Source: Mycobacterium colombiense CECT 3035 (lineage in GTDB: Bacteria > Actinomycetota > Actinomycetes > Mycobacteriales > Mycobacteriaceae). Taken from it: a stretch of DNA of 64,000 nt. This document shows positions 48,018-57,436 of this stretch, piece by piece (positions within the stretch are counted from its first letter, which is position 1; each line of letters opens with the position of its first letter). The notes below the pieces were generated by a model, which was not told the DNA's origin, ran no database searches, and saw only the letters and a program-made list of their open reading frames with translations. Location: the NCBI RefSeq assembly GCF_002105755.1, contig NZ_CP020821.1, positions 3,348,001 through 3,412,000 on the forward strand. The letters are read 5' to 3'. The translations under genes were made by a program, and so were the position numbers.

Positions 48018-48713
48018 ATGGCCCATCCCGATGTTCGCGACGAACAACGGTTGACCGCCAAGGGGCGAGCCACCCGCGACCGGATCGTGCAGGCCGCCGC
48101 CCGGCTGATCGTCACCGAGGGCCTCTCGGCGTGCAACATGGAGAACGTGCGGCGCACGGCCTCGGTCAGCGGCTCACAGCTCGCCCACTACTTCGCCGAC
48201 AAGGCGGCGCTGATCCGCGCGGTGATCCGGCGCCAGATCGGCGTGGTGCTGGATTTTCACCGCCAGCCCGCGCTCGGGGGGCTGAGTTCTTTTGACGACT
48301 TCGAGCGGTGGATCGATCTCAACATGCGCTACCTGCGCCGCATCGGGTACTTCGGCACGCCGACCTACCACGCGCTGACCGCCCAATTGGCGAAGACCGA
48401 TGACACCACACGCGACGCGTTGGCCACCGGCTACCGGCAGTGGATCGACTTGCTAGAGCAGTCAATTCGGCGAATGAAAGAGGACGGGCTGCTCGTCCGC
48501 GACGCCGATCCGCGCCGGCTCGCGCTCGTGATCGTTGCCGCCCACCAGGGCGGCGGCGTGCTGACTTTCACCTATCAAGAGGAATGGCCGCACGCCGATG
48601 CGATCCGCTTCGCGGTGAACTACCTGCGCCTGTTCGCCACCGACAGCGCCGAACGAATGCCCCGTGCACCGCGCCGTCCGCGGGGGCGCCGGCCGGCGCG
48701 ACGAGCGGGCTGA
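48018..48713 (+). CDS. TetR-family regulator 1 of a tandem pair
   Basis: A 231-aa TetR regulator. The HTH region reads ATRDRIVQAAARLIVTEGLSACNMENVRRTASVSGSQLAHYFADKAALI. The ligand domain has RYLRRIGYFGTPTYHALTAQLAKTDD, and a basic tail ends with PRRPRGRRPARRAG. It is closely related in sequence pattern to the next gene. A candidate operator lies just upstream. The effector is unknown. Confidence 0.88.
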   Translation: MAHPDVRDEQRLTAKGRATRDRIVQAAARLIVTEGLSACNMENVRRTASVSGSQLAHYFADKAALIRAVIRRQIGVVLDFHRQPALGGLSSFDDFERWIDLNMRYLRRIGYFGTPTYHALTAQLAKTDDTTRDALATGYRQWIDLLEQSIRRMKEDGLLVRDADPRRLALVIVAAHQGGGVLTFTYQEEWPHADAIRFAVNYLRLFATDSAERMPRAPRRPRGRRPARRAG

Positions 48714-48732
48714 GGCCATCGGAGGTGACGAC

Positions 48733-49404
48733 GTGACTGAGCGGCCCGCTGCGCGGTTCACCCGCAAGGGACTGGCAACGCGCGCGCGGATCGTCGAGGT
48801 GGCCGCCCGGCTGATGTTCGAGCGAGGGGTCGCCAACACGAGCCTCGATCAGGTGCGGCGGGCCGCCGGGGTCGGCGGATCCCAGATCTCGCACTACTTC
48901 AGTGACAAGCGTGATCTGACCCGACACGTCGTCGATGCGCGCCGAAATGACGTGCGGGCCTTCCACACTCAGCCGCGGTTGGCCGGCCTGGACAGCTTCG
49001 ATGCGCTGCAGGCATGGGCGGATGCCTGCGTGTCCGACATCGACGCCGTGTACCGGGTCGGGGGTTGCGTCTACGGCTCGCTGGCCGGCGAGCTGATCGA
49101 GGCCGACCGCGAGCTGCACGACGACCTCGCCGCGGGATACGACCAATGGATAGCGCTGTTTCGGGCCGGCCTCGAGTCGATGCGCGAGCGCGGCGACCTG
49201 CGCCCCGACGCCGACGCGCGCCATCTGGCCGTATCGCTGGTCGCCGCGCATCAGGGCGGCGCGGTGATCACCCATGCCACCGGCGATCCTCAGCCGCTGC
49301 GGGCGGCCGTCAATGCCGCCGTCGACTACGTGCGCTCTTTCGCGCCCCAACCCCCGTCGCGCAAGGGACGATCGGCGCCGTCGCGCCGCAGGCGTAAGGC
49401 CTGA
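48733..49404 (+). CDS. TetR-family regulator 2 of a tandem pair
   Basis: A 223-aa TetR regulator. Its HTH (LATRARIVEVAARLMFERGVANTSLDQVRRAAGVGGSQISHYFSDKRDL) and its ligand domain line up well with the preceding regulator, so the pair looks like a tandem duplication. The GTG at 48733 has GGAGGTGACGAC upstream and is preferred to an in-frame ATG at 48664 that would overlap the first gene. A palindromic candidate operator lies 36 bp downstream, before the MDR operon. Confidence 0.87.
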   Translation: MTERPAARFTRKGLATRARIVEVAARLMFERGVANTSLDQVRRAAGVGGSQISHYFSDKRDLTRHVVDARRNDVRAFHTQPRLAGLDSFDALQAWADACVSDIDAVYRVGGCVYGSLAGELIEADRELHDDLAAGYDQWIALFRAGLESMRERGDLRPDADARHLAVSLVAAHQGGAVITHATGDPQPLRAAVNAAVDYVRSFAPQPPSRKGRSAPSRRRRKA

Positions 49405-49439
49405 GGACGCCACTCCCCTGGACATAGTGGGAAGGCGCG

Positions 49440-49453
49440 CCCATAATAATGGG
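49440..49453. promoter_or_regulatory. Candidate TetR operator before the MDR operon
   Basis: CCCATAATAATGGG is a perfect palindrome with 5-bp arms and a 4-nt spacer. A third CCCAT half-site lies at 49462-49466. The sequence resembles the site at 47981-47994. It lies between the second TetR stop and the reductase start, where it could control the following operon. Confidence 0.5.
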
Positions 49454-49583
49454 TCAGTTGGCCCATTCGTCTCGATCATTGATCATCGCCATCGACTTGG
49501 GAGGGCAGTACGTGGCTGCCGCCGATCCGCACCAGCTGCCCACCGCGCCCGCGGTGGTACGCGAGCACTCCGGCGGGCCAACC

Positions 49584-50558
49584 ATGCGGGCGATCGTCCT
49601 GGAAAAATTCGGGGGGTTGGACAGTCTGGTCTACACCGAGATCCCCAAGCCGCTGCCCAAGGATGGCGAAGTCGTGATCGCCGTAGAGGGTTTCGGGATC
49701 AATCACGCCGAACTCCACATGCGGCGAGGCGAATGGGCAGAGGCCGCGGAGGTCAGCGGAATCGAGTGTGTCGGCTTCGTCGACTCATGTCCGGGAGGCG
49801 AGTTCCCGGTCGGCGCCAAGGTCGCCGCACTGATGGGAGGACTGGGCCGAAGCATCAACGGCAGCTATGCCGAATACACGCGGGTTCGCGCCGCAAATGT
49901 CGCCCTCATCGAGTCGGACCTGCCCTGGTCGGATTTGGCCGCCTTGCCCGAGACCTACGCGGTCGCCTGGACATGCCTGTTCCGCAACCTCGGCCTGAAA
50001 TCCGGACAGACGTTGGTGTTACGCGGCGCAACCTCATCATTCGGCCAAGCCGCACTCAAGATGGCGGTCGCCGCCGGTGTGCGGGTCATTGCCACGGCGC
50101 GTCGCCGCGATCGCTTTCCGATGCTGGAGCAATTGGGCGCTTCGCAAGTCGAGCTGGAGAGGCCCGACCTGGCCGCCCACATCGCCGAAGCCAAAAGCGT
50201 CGACGCGGTCCTGGACCTGGTGGGCAACAGCACCATCCTCGACTCCCTGGACCTGTTGCGGCGCGGCGGCACGGCGTGCCTGGCCGGGTGGCTAGGCGGA
50301 CTCGATCCGATTGGCGATTTCAACCCGCTGCTGCGCATGGCCAGCGGGGTGAACTGGAACTTCTTCGGCAGCTTCGTCTTTGGAACACCGGGCTTTCCGC
50401 TCTCGGACGTACCCCTGCAGGACATCGCCCGGCAGGTTGCCGACGGTGAGCTGGATGCGAAGCCGTCACACATCTTCTCTTTCGACCAGATCCGGGAGGC
50501 GCACCGCGTGATGGAGGCGGGAGAAGCCGGCGGGAAGATGGTCGTCGTCATGCAGTGA
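49584..50558 (+). CDS. Zinc-independent MDR-family NADPH:quinone reductase-like protein
   Basis: A 324-aa medium-chain reductase. The N-terminal GroES-like fold includes GFGINHAELHMRRGEWAEAAEVSGIECVG, and the NADPH-binding loop is LVLRGATSSFGQAALKMAVAAG. The zinc-binding Cys cluster is absent, so it belongs with quinone oxidoreductases and enoyl reductases. The ATG at 49584 is chosen over the distant ATG at 49449, which lies in the operator. It is the first gene of a seven-gene run. Confidence 0.85.
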   Translation: MRAIVLEKFGGLDSLVYTEIPKPLPKDGEVVIAVEGFGINHAELHMRRGEWAEAAEVSGIECVGFVDSCPGGEFPVGAKVAALMGGLGRSINGSYAEYTRVRAANVALIESDLPWSDLAALPETYAVAWTCLFRNLGLKSGQTLVLRGATSSFGQAALKMAVAAGVRVIATARRRDRFPMLEQLGASQVELERPDLAAHIAEAKSVDAVLDLVGNSTILDSLDLLRRGGTACLAGWLGGLDPIGDFNPLLRMASGVNWNFFGSFVFGTPGFPLSDVPLQDIARQVADGELDAKPSHIFSFDQIREAHRVMEAGEAGGKMVVVMQ

Positions 50559-50603
50559 CGCGACCGCGGACGCCGAAAATTCCAGCGACGAAAGGACACC
50601 ACC

Positions 50604-51485
50604 ATGGGGCTGGCATGGCAGCAGGGCCCGCTTGCGACAGGATCGGTGGGACATTTCCTGACCGAGCAGCCTCTGCCGGCACGGCTGCTCTTCGCCGAGC
50701 CGCTGCGGCGACGGATGAAAGTGCGCTTCGCGGACAGCTGGGTCGCCGACAGCGAGGACGTGATCCTGTTGCACGAACCGGGCCGCTACCCGGTCGCCTA
50801 CTTCCCGAGCGCCGATGTCCAGGCCGGAATTCTGGTGGCCGAGGACCGGGTCACGCAGCACCGCGACCTCGGCGCGACGCAGTGGTTTGCCGTCAAGATC
50901 GCGGAGCGGTCGGCTGAGCATGCCGCGTGGCAACACACCGAACTCGCCTCGCATGCGGCCGTTCTCGAGGGCCGGGTGGCGTTCGCGTGGCGCGCTATGG
51001 ATGCATTCTTCGAAGAAGAAGAGCGGATCGTCGGACACGCCGCCGACGCCTACCATCGCATCGATATCCGCTCCACCGCAAGGCATCTCGTCGTGCGCAA
51101 CGGTGATCAAGTGATCGCCGATACCCGTCGCCCGCTGGCCCTGTATGAGTCCGGCTTTGCGGCGAGATGGTACGTACCCCGCGAGGATGTCGACGCGTCG
51201 GCATTGAAACTCGTTGATAAACAAACCTTTTGCCCCTACAAGGGAATATGCTCTTACTACGACGTCGGCGGCCGCCAGCGCGCGGCGTGGTCTTACATCG
51301 ACGCATGGACGGAGGTCGCACGGGTCCGCAACCTGGTGTCCTTCGAGCCGGACAAGGTCGAAGTGCACCTCGACGGCAAGCAACTGCGGCTGGAACCCGG
51401 CCAAACCGTCATCCCGCATGGCGTCGATCGCGGGCTCGATACGGACGAGGTGCTGGGGAACAAGCCGGCCGGGAGTACATCATGA
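50604..51485 (+). CDS. Tandem DUF427 protein
   Basis: A 293-aa protein with two DUF427 domains (about 35-130 and 160-260). Each has the family pattern VRFADSWVADSEDVILLHEPGRYPVAYFP and VVRNGDQVIADTRRPLALYESGFAARWYVP with a following TFCPYKGICSYYDV motif in the second copy. DUF427 folds as a small beta barrel; the function is unknown. The stop overlaps the next gene by four bases. Confidence 0.82.
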   Translation: MGLAWQQGPLATGSVGHFLTEQPLPARLLFAEPLRRRMKVRFADSWVADSEDVILLHEPGRYPVAYFPSADVQAGILVAEDRVTQHRDLGATQWFAVKIAERSAEHAAWQHTELASHAAVLEGRVAFAWRAMDAFFEEEERIVGHAADAYHRIDIRSTARHLVVRNGDQVIADTRRPLALYESGFAARWYVPREDVDASALKLVDKQTFCPYKGICSYYDVGGRQRAAWSYIDAWTEVARVRNLVSFEPDKVEVHLDGKQLRLEPGQTVIPHGVDRGLDTDEVLGNKPAGSTS

Positions 51486-51910
51486 GGGCATCCCTCGAGG
51501 TCGTCATCTTGCCCGTCACAGATCCCGATCGGTCACTGGGGTTCTACCGCGATCAGGTGGGATTCAACCTCGACGTCGACTACGCGCCCACATCCGGTTT
51601 CCGGGTCATCCAGTTGACGCCCGAAGGATCAAGCGCCTCTATCCAATTCGGCACCGGTTTGACCGATGCGCAGCCCGGATCGGTGCGCAACCTCTACCTG
51701 GTGGTGCACGACATCGAGGGCTGTCGAGCCGACTTGACCGGTCGCGGAGTACCCGTCGACCAGATCCGCCACAAGGACACCGAGGGAGGCTGGCGCGGCG
51801 CGTTCCTTGCGGGCACCGATCCGAATCGCGCGGATTACGCCAGCTTTGCGAGTTTCCGCGATCCCGACGGCAACACCTGGGTATTGCAGGAACGAAATCA
51901 CCGGGGCTGA
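51482..51910 (+). CDS. VOC-family (glyoxalase-like) protein
   Basis: A 142-aa VOC protein. The fold runs from VVILPVTDPDRSLGFYRDQVGF to ASFRDPDGNTWVLQE, with the second half carrying the usual metal-binding Glu at the end. The first metal-binding His of classical glyoxalases is replaced in the VILPV start. The ATG overlaps the DUF427 stop (ATGA), suggesting translational coupling. Substrate is unknown. Confidence 0.84.
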   Translation: MRASLEVVILPVTDPDRSLGFYRDQVGFNLDVDYAPTSGFRVIQLTPEGSSASIQFGTGLTDAQPGSVRNLYLVVHDIEGCRADLTGRGVPVDQIRHKDTEGGWRGAFLAGTDPNRADYASFASFRDPDGNTWVLQERNHRG

Positions 51911-51919
51911 GGAGACGCA

Positions 51920-52513
51920 GTGGCTACGCGAAAAACCAGTCCGGAACGGGTGGGAGCATTCTCCGATGGGGTGTTCGCCGTCCTCATCACAATCCTCGTC
52001 CTGGAGCTCAGACCACCGAAGTCCTACACGTTCAGCGCTTTGCTGCCCGAGTGGCCCACCGGTCTCAGTTATGTTGTCAGCTATGTGTTCATCGCGATCG
52101 TCTGGGTGAATCATCATCACTTGTTCGGCTACGCAGAAGTGGCGACGCCGCGCCTGGTGTGGTCGAACTTTGCGCACCTGTTCTCGGTGTCACTGATTCC
52201 CATCACCACCGAATGGATCGCCGAAAGCCGGCTGGCCGCCGCGCCGGTGACCCTGTACGCATCGGTGTTCGTGCTCGTCAACGTCACTTACCTGGCGCTC
52301 TGTCAAGAGGCGGTCGATCGGCCCGCCCACGAGGACCTCCCACAGCGCATGCGGCGCCTCTTACAGATGAGATCGTTCTTCACGATCGGTGTCTTCGCCG
52401 CGGCGGCGGTCGTCGCACTCTGGTGGCCGGTAGCGGGGATGGTTTTGATCTGTCTATGCCTGGCCGGGTACCTGCGGCCGGATGTCCCCGCCGCGAAGAA
52501 TGCGGAGTCCTGA
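51920..52513 (+). CDS. TMEM175-family (DUF1211) potassium channel
   Basis: A 197-aa membrane protein with about six helices. The hallmark RVGAFSDGVFAVLITILVLEL in helix 1 matches the TMEM175 (RxxxFSDG) signature that forms the channel pore in bacterial and lysosomal members. It is single-domain, so it should assemble as a tetramer. The GTG at 51920 begins VATRKTSPERVG. In this operon it stands between enzymes, an unusual setting for an ion channel. Confidence 0.86.
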   Translation: MATRKTSPERVGAFSDGVFAVLITILVLELRPPKSYTFSALLPEWPTGLSYVVSYVFIAIVWVNHHHLFGYAEVATPRLVWSNFAHLFSVSLIPITTEWIAESRLAAAPVTLYASVFVLVNVTYLALCQEAVDRPAHEDLPQRMRRLLQMRSFFTIGVFAAAAVVALWWPVAGMVLICLCLAGYLRPDVPAAKNAES

Positions 52514-52514
52514 C

Positions 52515-53207
52515 ATGCCGAGACCGTCCGTGCTGGTCTTCGACGTCAACGAGACGCTGCTCGATATCGGTTGCATGGCACCACTTTTCGGCGAACTTTT
52601 CGGTGACGAACGGATGCTGCGGGAATGGTTCGGCCAGCTGGTCATGTACTCGATGACCATCACCCTGGCCGGCCGCTACGTGACGTTTCCGGTGCTCGGC
52701 CAGGGGGTCCTGCGCATGCTGGGCGACATCTACGGAGTGAACATCAGCGACGGCGATACCGATCGCCTCAGGACGGCGCTGCTGACCATGCCGGCGCACC
52801 GCGATGCCGCCGGCGGGCTTGCCGCCTTGCGTGACAAGGGCTTTCGCCTGGTCGCCCTGACCAACTCCCCACCCAACCCGGATGGGCCGACCGCACTGCA
52901 ACATTCCGGACTGGCGGGCTACTTCGAGCATCAGCTGAGCGTCGATGCCCGCGGTGCCTTCAAGCCGTCGCCGACCGTCTACCGCTATGCCTGCGAGACG
53001 GCCGAGGTGGCTCCCTCCGAGTGCATGATGGTGGCCGCGCACGTGTGGGACACCATCGGCGCACAGGGCGTCGGTTTCAGCGGCGCCCTGATCACCCGGC
53101 ACGGCAACGCGCCGCTGCCGATCGACGGCCTGCCGCAGCCGGACATCGTCGTCAGCGATGTCCGCGAACTCGCCGCGCGGCTGATCGATGGATCCGTCCA
53201 CCACTGA
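52515..53207 (+). CDS. Haloacid dehalogenase type II (HAD superfamily)
   Basis: A 230-aa HAD protein. [10 protein letters not shown] gives the Asp nucleophile, the LTNSP segment the second motif and the FKPSPTVY region the Lys motif; [16 protein letters not shown] near the end supplies the acidic motif. It matches the L-2-haloacid dehalogenase-type subgroup, and many such proteins are generic phosphatases or dehalogenases. The ATG at 52515 begins [15 protein letters not shown], one base after the TMEM175 stop. Confidence 0.86.
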   Translation: MPRPSVLVFDVNETLLDIGCMAPLFGELFGDERMLREWFGQLVMYSMTITLAGRYVTFPVLGQGVLRMLGDIYGVNISDGDTDRLRTALLTMPAHRDAAGGLAALRDKGFRLVALTNSPPNPDGPTALQHSGLAGYFEHQLSVDARGAFKPSPTVYRYACETAEVAPSECMMVAAHVWDTIGAQGVGFSGALITRHGNAPLPIDGLPQPDIVVSDVRELAARLIDGSVHH

Positions 53208-53260
53208 CCAGGCGCGCGACGCGCTCGCCACCAACGACCCATGCGAGAGGATCGGTGACC

Positions 53261-54721
53261 ATGGCATCGACTGACACCGGCAAAGACTTCGACGTCGTGG
53301 TGCTGGGCGCCGGACCGGTCGGCCAGAATGCCGCCGAACGGGCCCGGGCCGCCAACCTGCGCGTCGCTCTGGTCGAGCGCGAGCTCGTCGGCGGCGAATG
53401 CTCGTATTGGGCCTGCGTGCCCAGTAAGGCCTTGCTGCGTCCTGTCATCGCACTTTCCGATGCCCGCCGGGTCGACGGGGCGCGGGAGGCGGTCACCGGT
53501 TCCATCGACACCGACGGTGTGTTCGGCCGCCGCAATCGCTACGTAACCGATTGGGACGACGGCGGCCAGGCTGACTGGGTGAACGGCATCGGCGCCACCC
53601 TGATCCGGGGGCACGGACGATTGGACGGACCGCGCCGAGTCGTCGTCACAAGCAGCGACGGTGAGCAGACGACGTTGACCGCACGGCACGCGGTGATCAT
53701 CTGCACCGGCAGCCGCCCGTTGTTGCCTGATCTGCCCGGCATGACCGAGGCGAGGCCGTGGACCAACCGCCAAGCCACCGACAGCAGTGCGGTGCCGGAG
53801 CGGCTGGCCGTCGTGGGTGCCGGCGGCGTCGGCCTCGAAATGGCCACGGCCTGGCAGGGATTGGGCTCGCAGGTGACGTTGCTGGCACGCGGATCGGGCC
53901 TGTTACCGCGGATGGAGCCGTTTGTGGGCGAAGTGATCGGACGCGGACTCGTCAAGTCGGGCGTCGATGTGCGGGTGGGCGTATCGGTGCGCGCGCTGCG
54001 CCGCCAGGACGATTCCCACGTTGTCCTGGACCTGGACGATGGCTCCGACTTGCGGGTCAGCGAGGTGCTGTTCGCCACCGGCAGAGCGCCCCTGACCGAC
54101 GAGATCGGCTTGGAGACAGTGGGTTTGAATCCGGGTAGTTGGCTCGAGGTGGACGACACCTGCCTGGTGCGGGCCGCGGCCCAAGACGGTTGGCTTTACG
54201 CGGCGGGCGACGTCAATCATCGTGCGCTGCTCACCCATCAGGGCAAATACCAGGGCCGCATTGCCGGTGCGGCGATCGGAGCCCGCGCGGCGGGAAGGCC
54301 GTTGGATACCGGCCCGTGGGGCGTGCACGCGACGACCGCGGACCACCATGCGGTGCCGCAGGCGTTCTTCACCGACCCCGAAGCCGCCGCGGTGGGGCTG
54401 ACGCTTGAACAAGCCGAGCAAGCCGGCCACCGCGTCCGCGCGGTCGATGTCGAGATCGGTGACGTGGTGATGGGGGCCAAGCTATATGCGGACGGCTACA
54501 CGGGCCGGGCGCGGATGGTGGTCGACCTGGATCGAGAACACCTACTCGGCGTCACCATGGTCGGTCCTGGTGTGGCCGAGTTGCTCCATTCGGCCACCAT
54601 CGCGGTCGCCGGCCAGGTGCCCATCGCCAGGTTGTGGCACGCCGTTCCGTGTTTCCCGACCGTCAGCGAACTGTGGCTCAGACTGCTCGAAGCGTACCGG
54701 GATGTCTCGAACGATAATTGA
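53261..54721 (+). CDS. FAD-dependent pyridine nucleotide-disulfide oxidoreductase
   Basis: A 486-aa flavoprotein of the disulfide reductase family. The FAD site is [17 protein letters not shown], the redox-active pair is in [16 protein letters not shown] (CxxxxC), and [23 protein letters not shown] binds NAD(P)[22 protein letters not shown] binds FAD again. The C-terminal [14 protein letters not shown] resembles the His-Glu catalytic region of lipoamide dehydrogenases and mercuric reductases. The ATG at 53261 is preferred to GTG 53255. From memory it resembles Rv0794c. Substrate is unknown. Confidence 0.87.
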   Translation: MASTDTGKDFDVVVLGAGPVGQNAAERARAANLRVALVERELVGGECSYWACVPSKALLRPVIALSDARRVDGAREAVTGSIDTDGVFGRRNRYVTDWDDGGQADWVNGIGATLIRGHGRLDGPRRVVVTSSDGEQTTLTARHAVIICTGSRPLLPDLPGMTEARPWTNRQATDSSAVPERLAVVGAGGVGLEMATAWQGLGSQVTLLARGSGLLPRMEPFVGEVIGRGLVKSGVDVRVGVSVRALRRQDDSHVVLDLDDGSDLRVSEVLFATGRAPLTDEIGLETVGLNPGSWLEVDDTCLVRAAAQDGWLYAAGDVNHRALLTHQGKYQGRIAGAAIGARAAGRPLDTGPWGVHATTADHHAVPQAFFTDPEAAAVGLTLEQAEQAGHRVRAVDVEIGDVVMGAKLYADGYTGRARMVVDLDREHLLGVTMVGPGVAELLHSATIAVAGQVPIARLWHAVPCFPTVSELWLRLLEAYRDVSNDN

Positions 54722-54724
54722 CCC

Positions 54725-55192
54725 ATGGCCACCACAGACGGATTCCATCCAGACTTCGGCGACGCGGCGGCGCCGGTCGCACGCAACCGGGTACGCCACA
54801 TCAAGGCCTCGGAAATCAGTTCCGACACAGCACAATCGGAGGGTTTGCGCCGCTTCGCCGCCCTGTCCGGCAGCTCGGTCGGCGCGGAGAAGCTCTGGAT
54901 GGGCGAGACGCACGCGTCGCCGCAATCGGCGTCCGACAACCATCATCACGGTGACTCGGAGACCGCCATCTATGTCCGAAGTGGCAACCCGGAATTCGTC
55001 TTCCATGACGGCACGGGAGAGGTCCGCATCGCCGCCGCGCCCGGCGATTACGTCTTCATCCCGCCGTACCTGCCGCACCGGGAGGAAAACCCCGACCCCC
55101 ACTCCACCGCCGAGGTGGTGATCGCACGCAGCAGCCAGGAGGCCATCGTGGTCAATCTTCCGGCCCTGTATCCGCTGGCCGACCCTCAGTAG
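54725..55192 (+). CDS. Cupin-domain protein
   Basis: A 155-aa cupin. The metal motif region SDNHHHGDSETAIYVRSG fits the first conserved cupin motif with several His and Glu ligands, and PGDYVFIPPYLPHREENP fits the second. It starts 3 bp after the flavoprotein gene and closes the operon. Small cupins bind metal and act as isomerases, dioxygenases or ligand sensors; the reaction is unknown. Its 3' end overlaps the convergent VOC gene by 7 bp. Confidence 0.84.
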   Translation: MATTDGFHPDFGDAAAPVARNRVRHIKASEISSDTAQSEGLRRFAALSGSSVGAEKLWMGETHASPQSASDNHHHGDSETAIYVRSGNPEFVFHDGTGEVRIAAAPGDYVFIPPYLPHREENPDPHSTAEVVIARSSQEAIVVNLPALYPLADPQ

Positions 55193-55584
55193 ACGGCGAT
55201 CTCGATCAGGTTGCCGTCGATGTCACGGCAGTAGTGCGAGGTCATCTCGCCCAGCGCCCCGGTCTTGGTGACCGGTCCGCAGATCACGTCCACGCCACAG
55301 GCGGCGAGGTGGGCCCCGACGTCCTCCGGGCTGGCGCGGGTGATGAAGCACAGGTCCTCGGAACCGGCGGCCTCGACCGCCCCGGTGAACCAGTCGGGAT
55401 CGTCGGCCAACGCGCCGACCGGTCGCAGGTTGATCTTCTGATCGCCGAAGCACAGCGCCGTTCGTCGCGACGGCCCGAACGTCTCGCGGCGCATGCCCAG
55501 CACCCGCTCGTACCACGCGGCGGCGGCCTCCACGTCGCGGCAATTCAGGACGATGTGGTCGAACCGTTCCACGGTGAGCGCCAC
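55186..55584 (-). CDS. VOC-family (glyoxalase/dioxygenase-like) protein
   Basis: A 132-aa VOC protein. It starts VERFDHIVLNCRDVEAAAAWYERVLGM with the His of the metal site and ends SHYCRDIDGNLIEIAVY with the Glu. Both VOC modules are present and the length is normal. The ATG at 55584 has GGAGG just upstream. It converges with the cupin gene. Relatives include biphenyl dioxygenase-like and lactoylglutathione lyase-like enzymes; the substrate is not deduced. Confidence 0.86.
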   Translation of the reverse strand: MALTVERFDHIVLNCRDVEAAAAWYERVLGMRRETFGPSRRTALCFGDQKINLRPVGALADDPDWFTGAVEAAGSEDLCFITRASPEDVGAHLAACGVDVICGPVTKTGALGEMTSHYCRDIDGNLIEIAVY

Positions 55585-55712
55585 CTTCGGACCTCCTGAC
55601 CCGCGTTAACGCGCGAAAAGCATTCGCTGCCAGAGTAATCCGATCGGCGGAGGACGTCGGCACCGGGACACACCGCTTTACGCCCCGCGCATAGAACGTT
55701 TTAATACATCTC

Positions 55713-56540
55713 GTGGCTCCCGATCAGCTGGACCTCGACGCCGCCGACCTCCGGATATCGCGCGGCAGCGTGCCGGCCAGCACCCAACTCGCCGAGGCCC
55801 TCAAGGCGGCCATCGTCAAACAACGCCTGCCCCGCGGCGCGCGACTGCCGACCGAGCGAGAGCTCATCGACCGCACCCGCGTGAGCCGGGTGACCGTGCG
55901 CGCGGCGGTCGGGCTGCTCGAGCGCCAGGGATGGCTGGTGCGCAAGCAGGGTCTGGGCACGTTCGTGGCCAACCCGGTCAAACAAGAGCTCGGGCCCGGC
56001 GTGCGCACCATCACCGAGGTGCTGGCCGACTCCGGGATCACGCCCAACGTCGACGTCCTGTCGCACCGCGTCGAAGACGCCCCGCAACGCGTTGCCGAAA
56101 TTCTGGGGCTGCCCAAAGTCCTGTGTGTGCACCGGCGATTTCGCGACGGCGACCAGCCGCTCGCCCTGATGATCGCCTACCTGCCACCGGGATTGGGCTC
56201 GGCCGTGGAACCTCTGCTGAAAAGCGCGACCGACGAGCAGACCGCGCAGGCGATGGAAAGCACCTACACGATGTGGGAACGCCGGCTGGAAGTCCCCATC
56301 TCGCGAGCCAACTACGAGATTCATGCGGCCGGGGCATCGCTGGAGGTGGCAGGCGCCCTCAACCTGCCGCTGGGTTCCCCGGTGCTGGTGCTCGAACGCA
56401 CCAGCTACAGCCACGACGACAGGCCCCTCGAGGTCGTGGAATTCCACTACCGTCCCGAGCGGTACCGGTTTTCGGTCACGCTGCCGCGCACCGTGGCCAG
56501 CCCCGGCGCCGGCATCGTGGAGCGGCGCGAGCCCAGCTGA
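55713..56540 (+). CDS. GntR/HutC-family regulator
   Basis: A 275-aa regulator. The winged helix is PRGARLPTERELIDRTRVSRVTVRAAVGLLERQGWLVRKQGLGTFV. The C-terminal UTRA domain has RRFRDGDQPLALMIAYLP and PVLVLERTSYSHDDRPLEVVEFHYRPERYRF. HutC-type proteins sense sugars or amino acids. The GTG at 55713 follows AT-rich sequence that may hold the promoter. From memory it corresponds to Rv0792c. The regulated genes are not obvious from position. Confidence 0.9.
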   Translation: MAPDQLDLDAADLRISRGSVPASTQLAEALKAAIVKQRLPRGARLPTERELIDRTRVSRVTVRAAVGLLERQGWLVRKQGLGTFVANPVKQELGPGVRTITEVLADSGITPNVDVLSHRVEDAPQRVAEILGLPKVLCVHRRFRDGDQPLALMIAYLPPGLGSAVEPLLKSATDEQTAQAMESTYTMWERRLEVPISRANYEIHAAGASLEVAGALNLPLGSPVLVLERTSYSHDDRPLEVVEFHYRPERYRFSVTLPRTVASPGAGIVERREPS

Positions 56541-56659
56541 GCTCCCGGACCGAAACCCCTGCCGGCCGGCGGTCACTCAGCCAATTCTCACCATATTCTT
56601 CGGTCCCGCTTCGCCCGGCTCCAAGCGTTCCCCAAGCCACCGGCCGCACCATCGAACTC

Positions 56660-57127
56660 ATGACGAACGAGCAGCTGTGCGCGAACCTGGTCGAACGTTA
56701 CCTGCGCACCCGCGGGCGGCGATACTTTCGCGGTCACCACGACGGCGAATACTTCTTCGTCACCAACGCTCCGGAGCGCTTGCACGTTCACTTCGAGATC
56801 TCGCCCGCGCACGACGACGTGTTGATCATCCGCGTCACCCCCGGCAGCTATTTCCCGGCGGCCGACCGCCCCTGGCTGACGTACTTCTGTGACCGGTGGA
56901 ACCGCCTCGACCGCGAAGTCACCGCGATCGTGCACGGCTCGTCGGATCCGCAGCGCATCGGCGTGACGGCTCGCAAGTCGCAATGGGTCCGAGACGACGT
57001 CTCCTTCAACGATTTCGCGGCGTTCGTCGACCGGACCGTCGCGGACGCCACCGAGCTCTTCGACGAGCTGAGCCCCACCGTCGAATTGCCGTCCACGGAA
57101 CGGCCGTTGCTGCGCGACGCCGGCTGA
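56660..57127 (+). CDS. YbjN-like domain protein
   Basis: A 155-aa soluble protein. The pattern RRYFRGHHDGEYFFVTNAPERLHVHFEISPAHDDVLIIRVTPGSYF and FCDRWNRLDRE fits the YbjN/T3SS-chaperone-like fold. YbjN homologues modulate stress regulation in E. coli; no mycobacterial role is known to me. It is 119 bp downstream of the GntR gene and may share regulation. Confidence 0.7.
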   Translation: MTNEQLCANLVERYLRTRGRRYFRGHHDGEYFFVTNAPERLHVHFEISPAHDDVLIIRVTPGSYFPAADRPWLTYFCDRWNRLDREVTAIVHGSSDPQRIGVTARKSQWVRDDVSFNDFAAFVDRTVADATELFDELSPTVELPSTERPLLRDAG

Positions 57128-57436
57128 CGTCGGGGCCGGCTACCTACTCCGACGGAGGCATCCGGGCGCGGCCCGCCCAACCCGGCACGGATCGCGCCCC
57201 ACGGATGGGCGTAACGTCCGGGCGTATCCCGTTAGGCCGCACGGCTTTTGAGGAACCGTCGCGCCAGCGGTGAGATCAGCCGCGTCGGGTATCGCCACCA
57301 CGCGTTCGCCCGTCAGCAAACGGATATGACATTCTCTTTATCGGAGAGTATCATATGCCACCCAGGGGCTCAGGTTTGAGACCGGCGTCACACCGGCAAC
57401 AAATAGCAAAGAGCGCAGAACGGACGGCGGGGAGCC
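57128..57436. promoter_or_regulatory. Intergenic region with imperfect inverted repeat before the acyltransferase
   Basis: This 309-bp gap has no convincing gene. Near its 3' side, ATATGA (57324-57329) and TCATAT (57351-57356) frame CTCT (57334-57337) and AGAG (57345-57348), an imperfect inverted repeat of operator size in an unusually AT-rich patch. It lies about 80 bp before the acyltransferase ATG. Confidence 0.35.
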
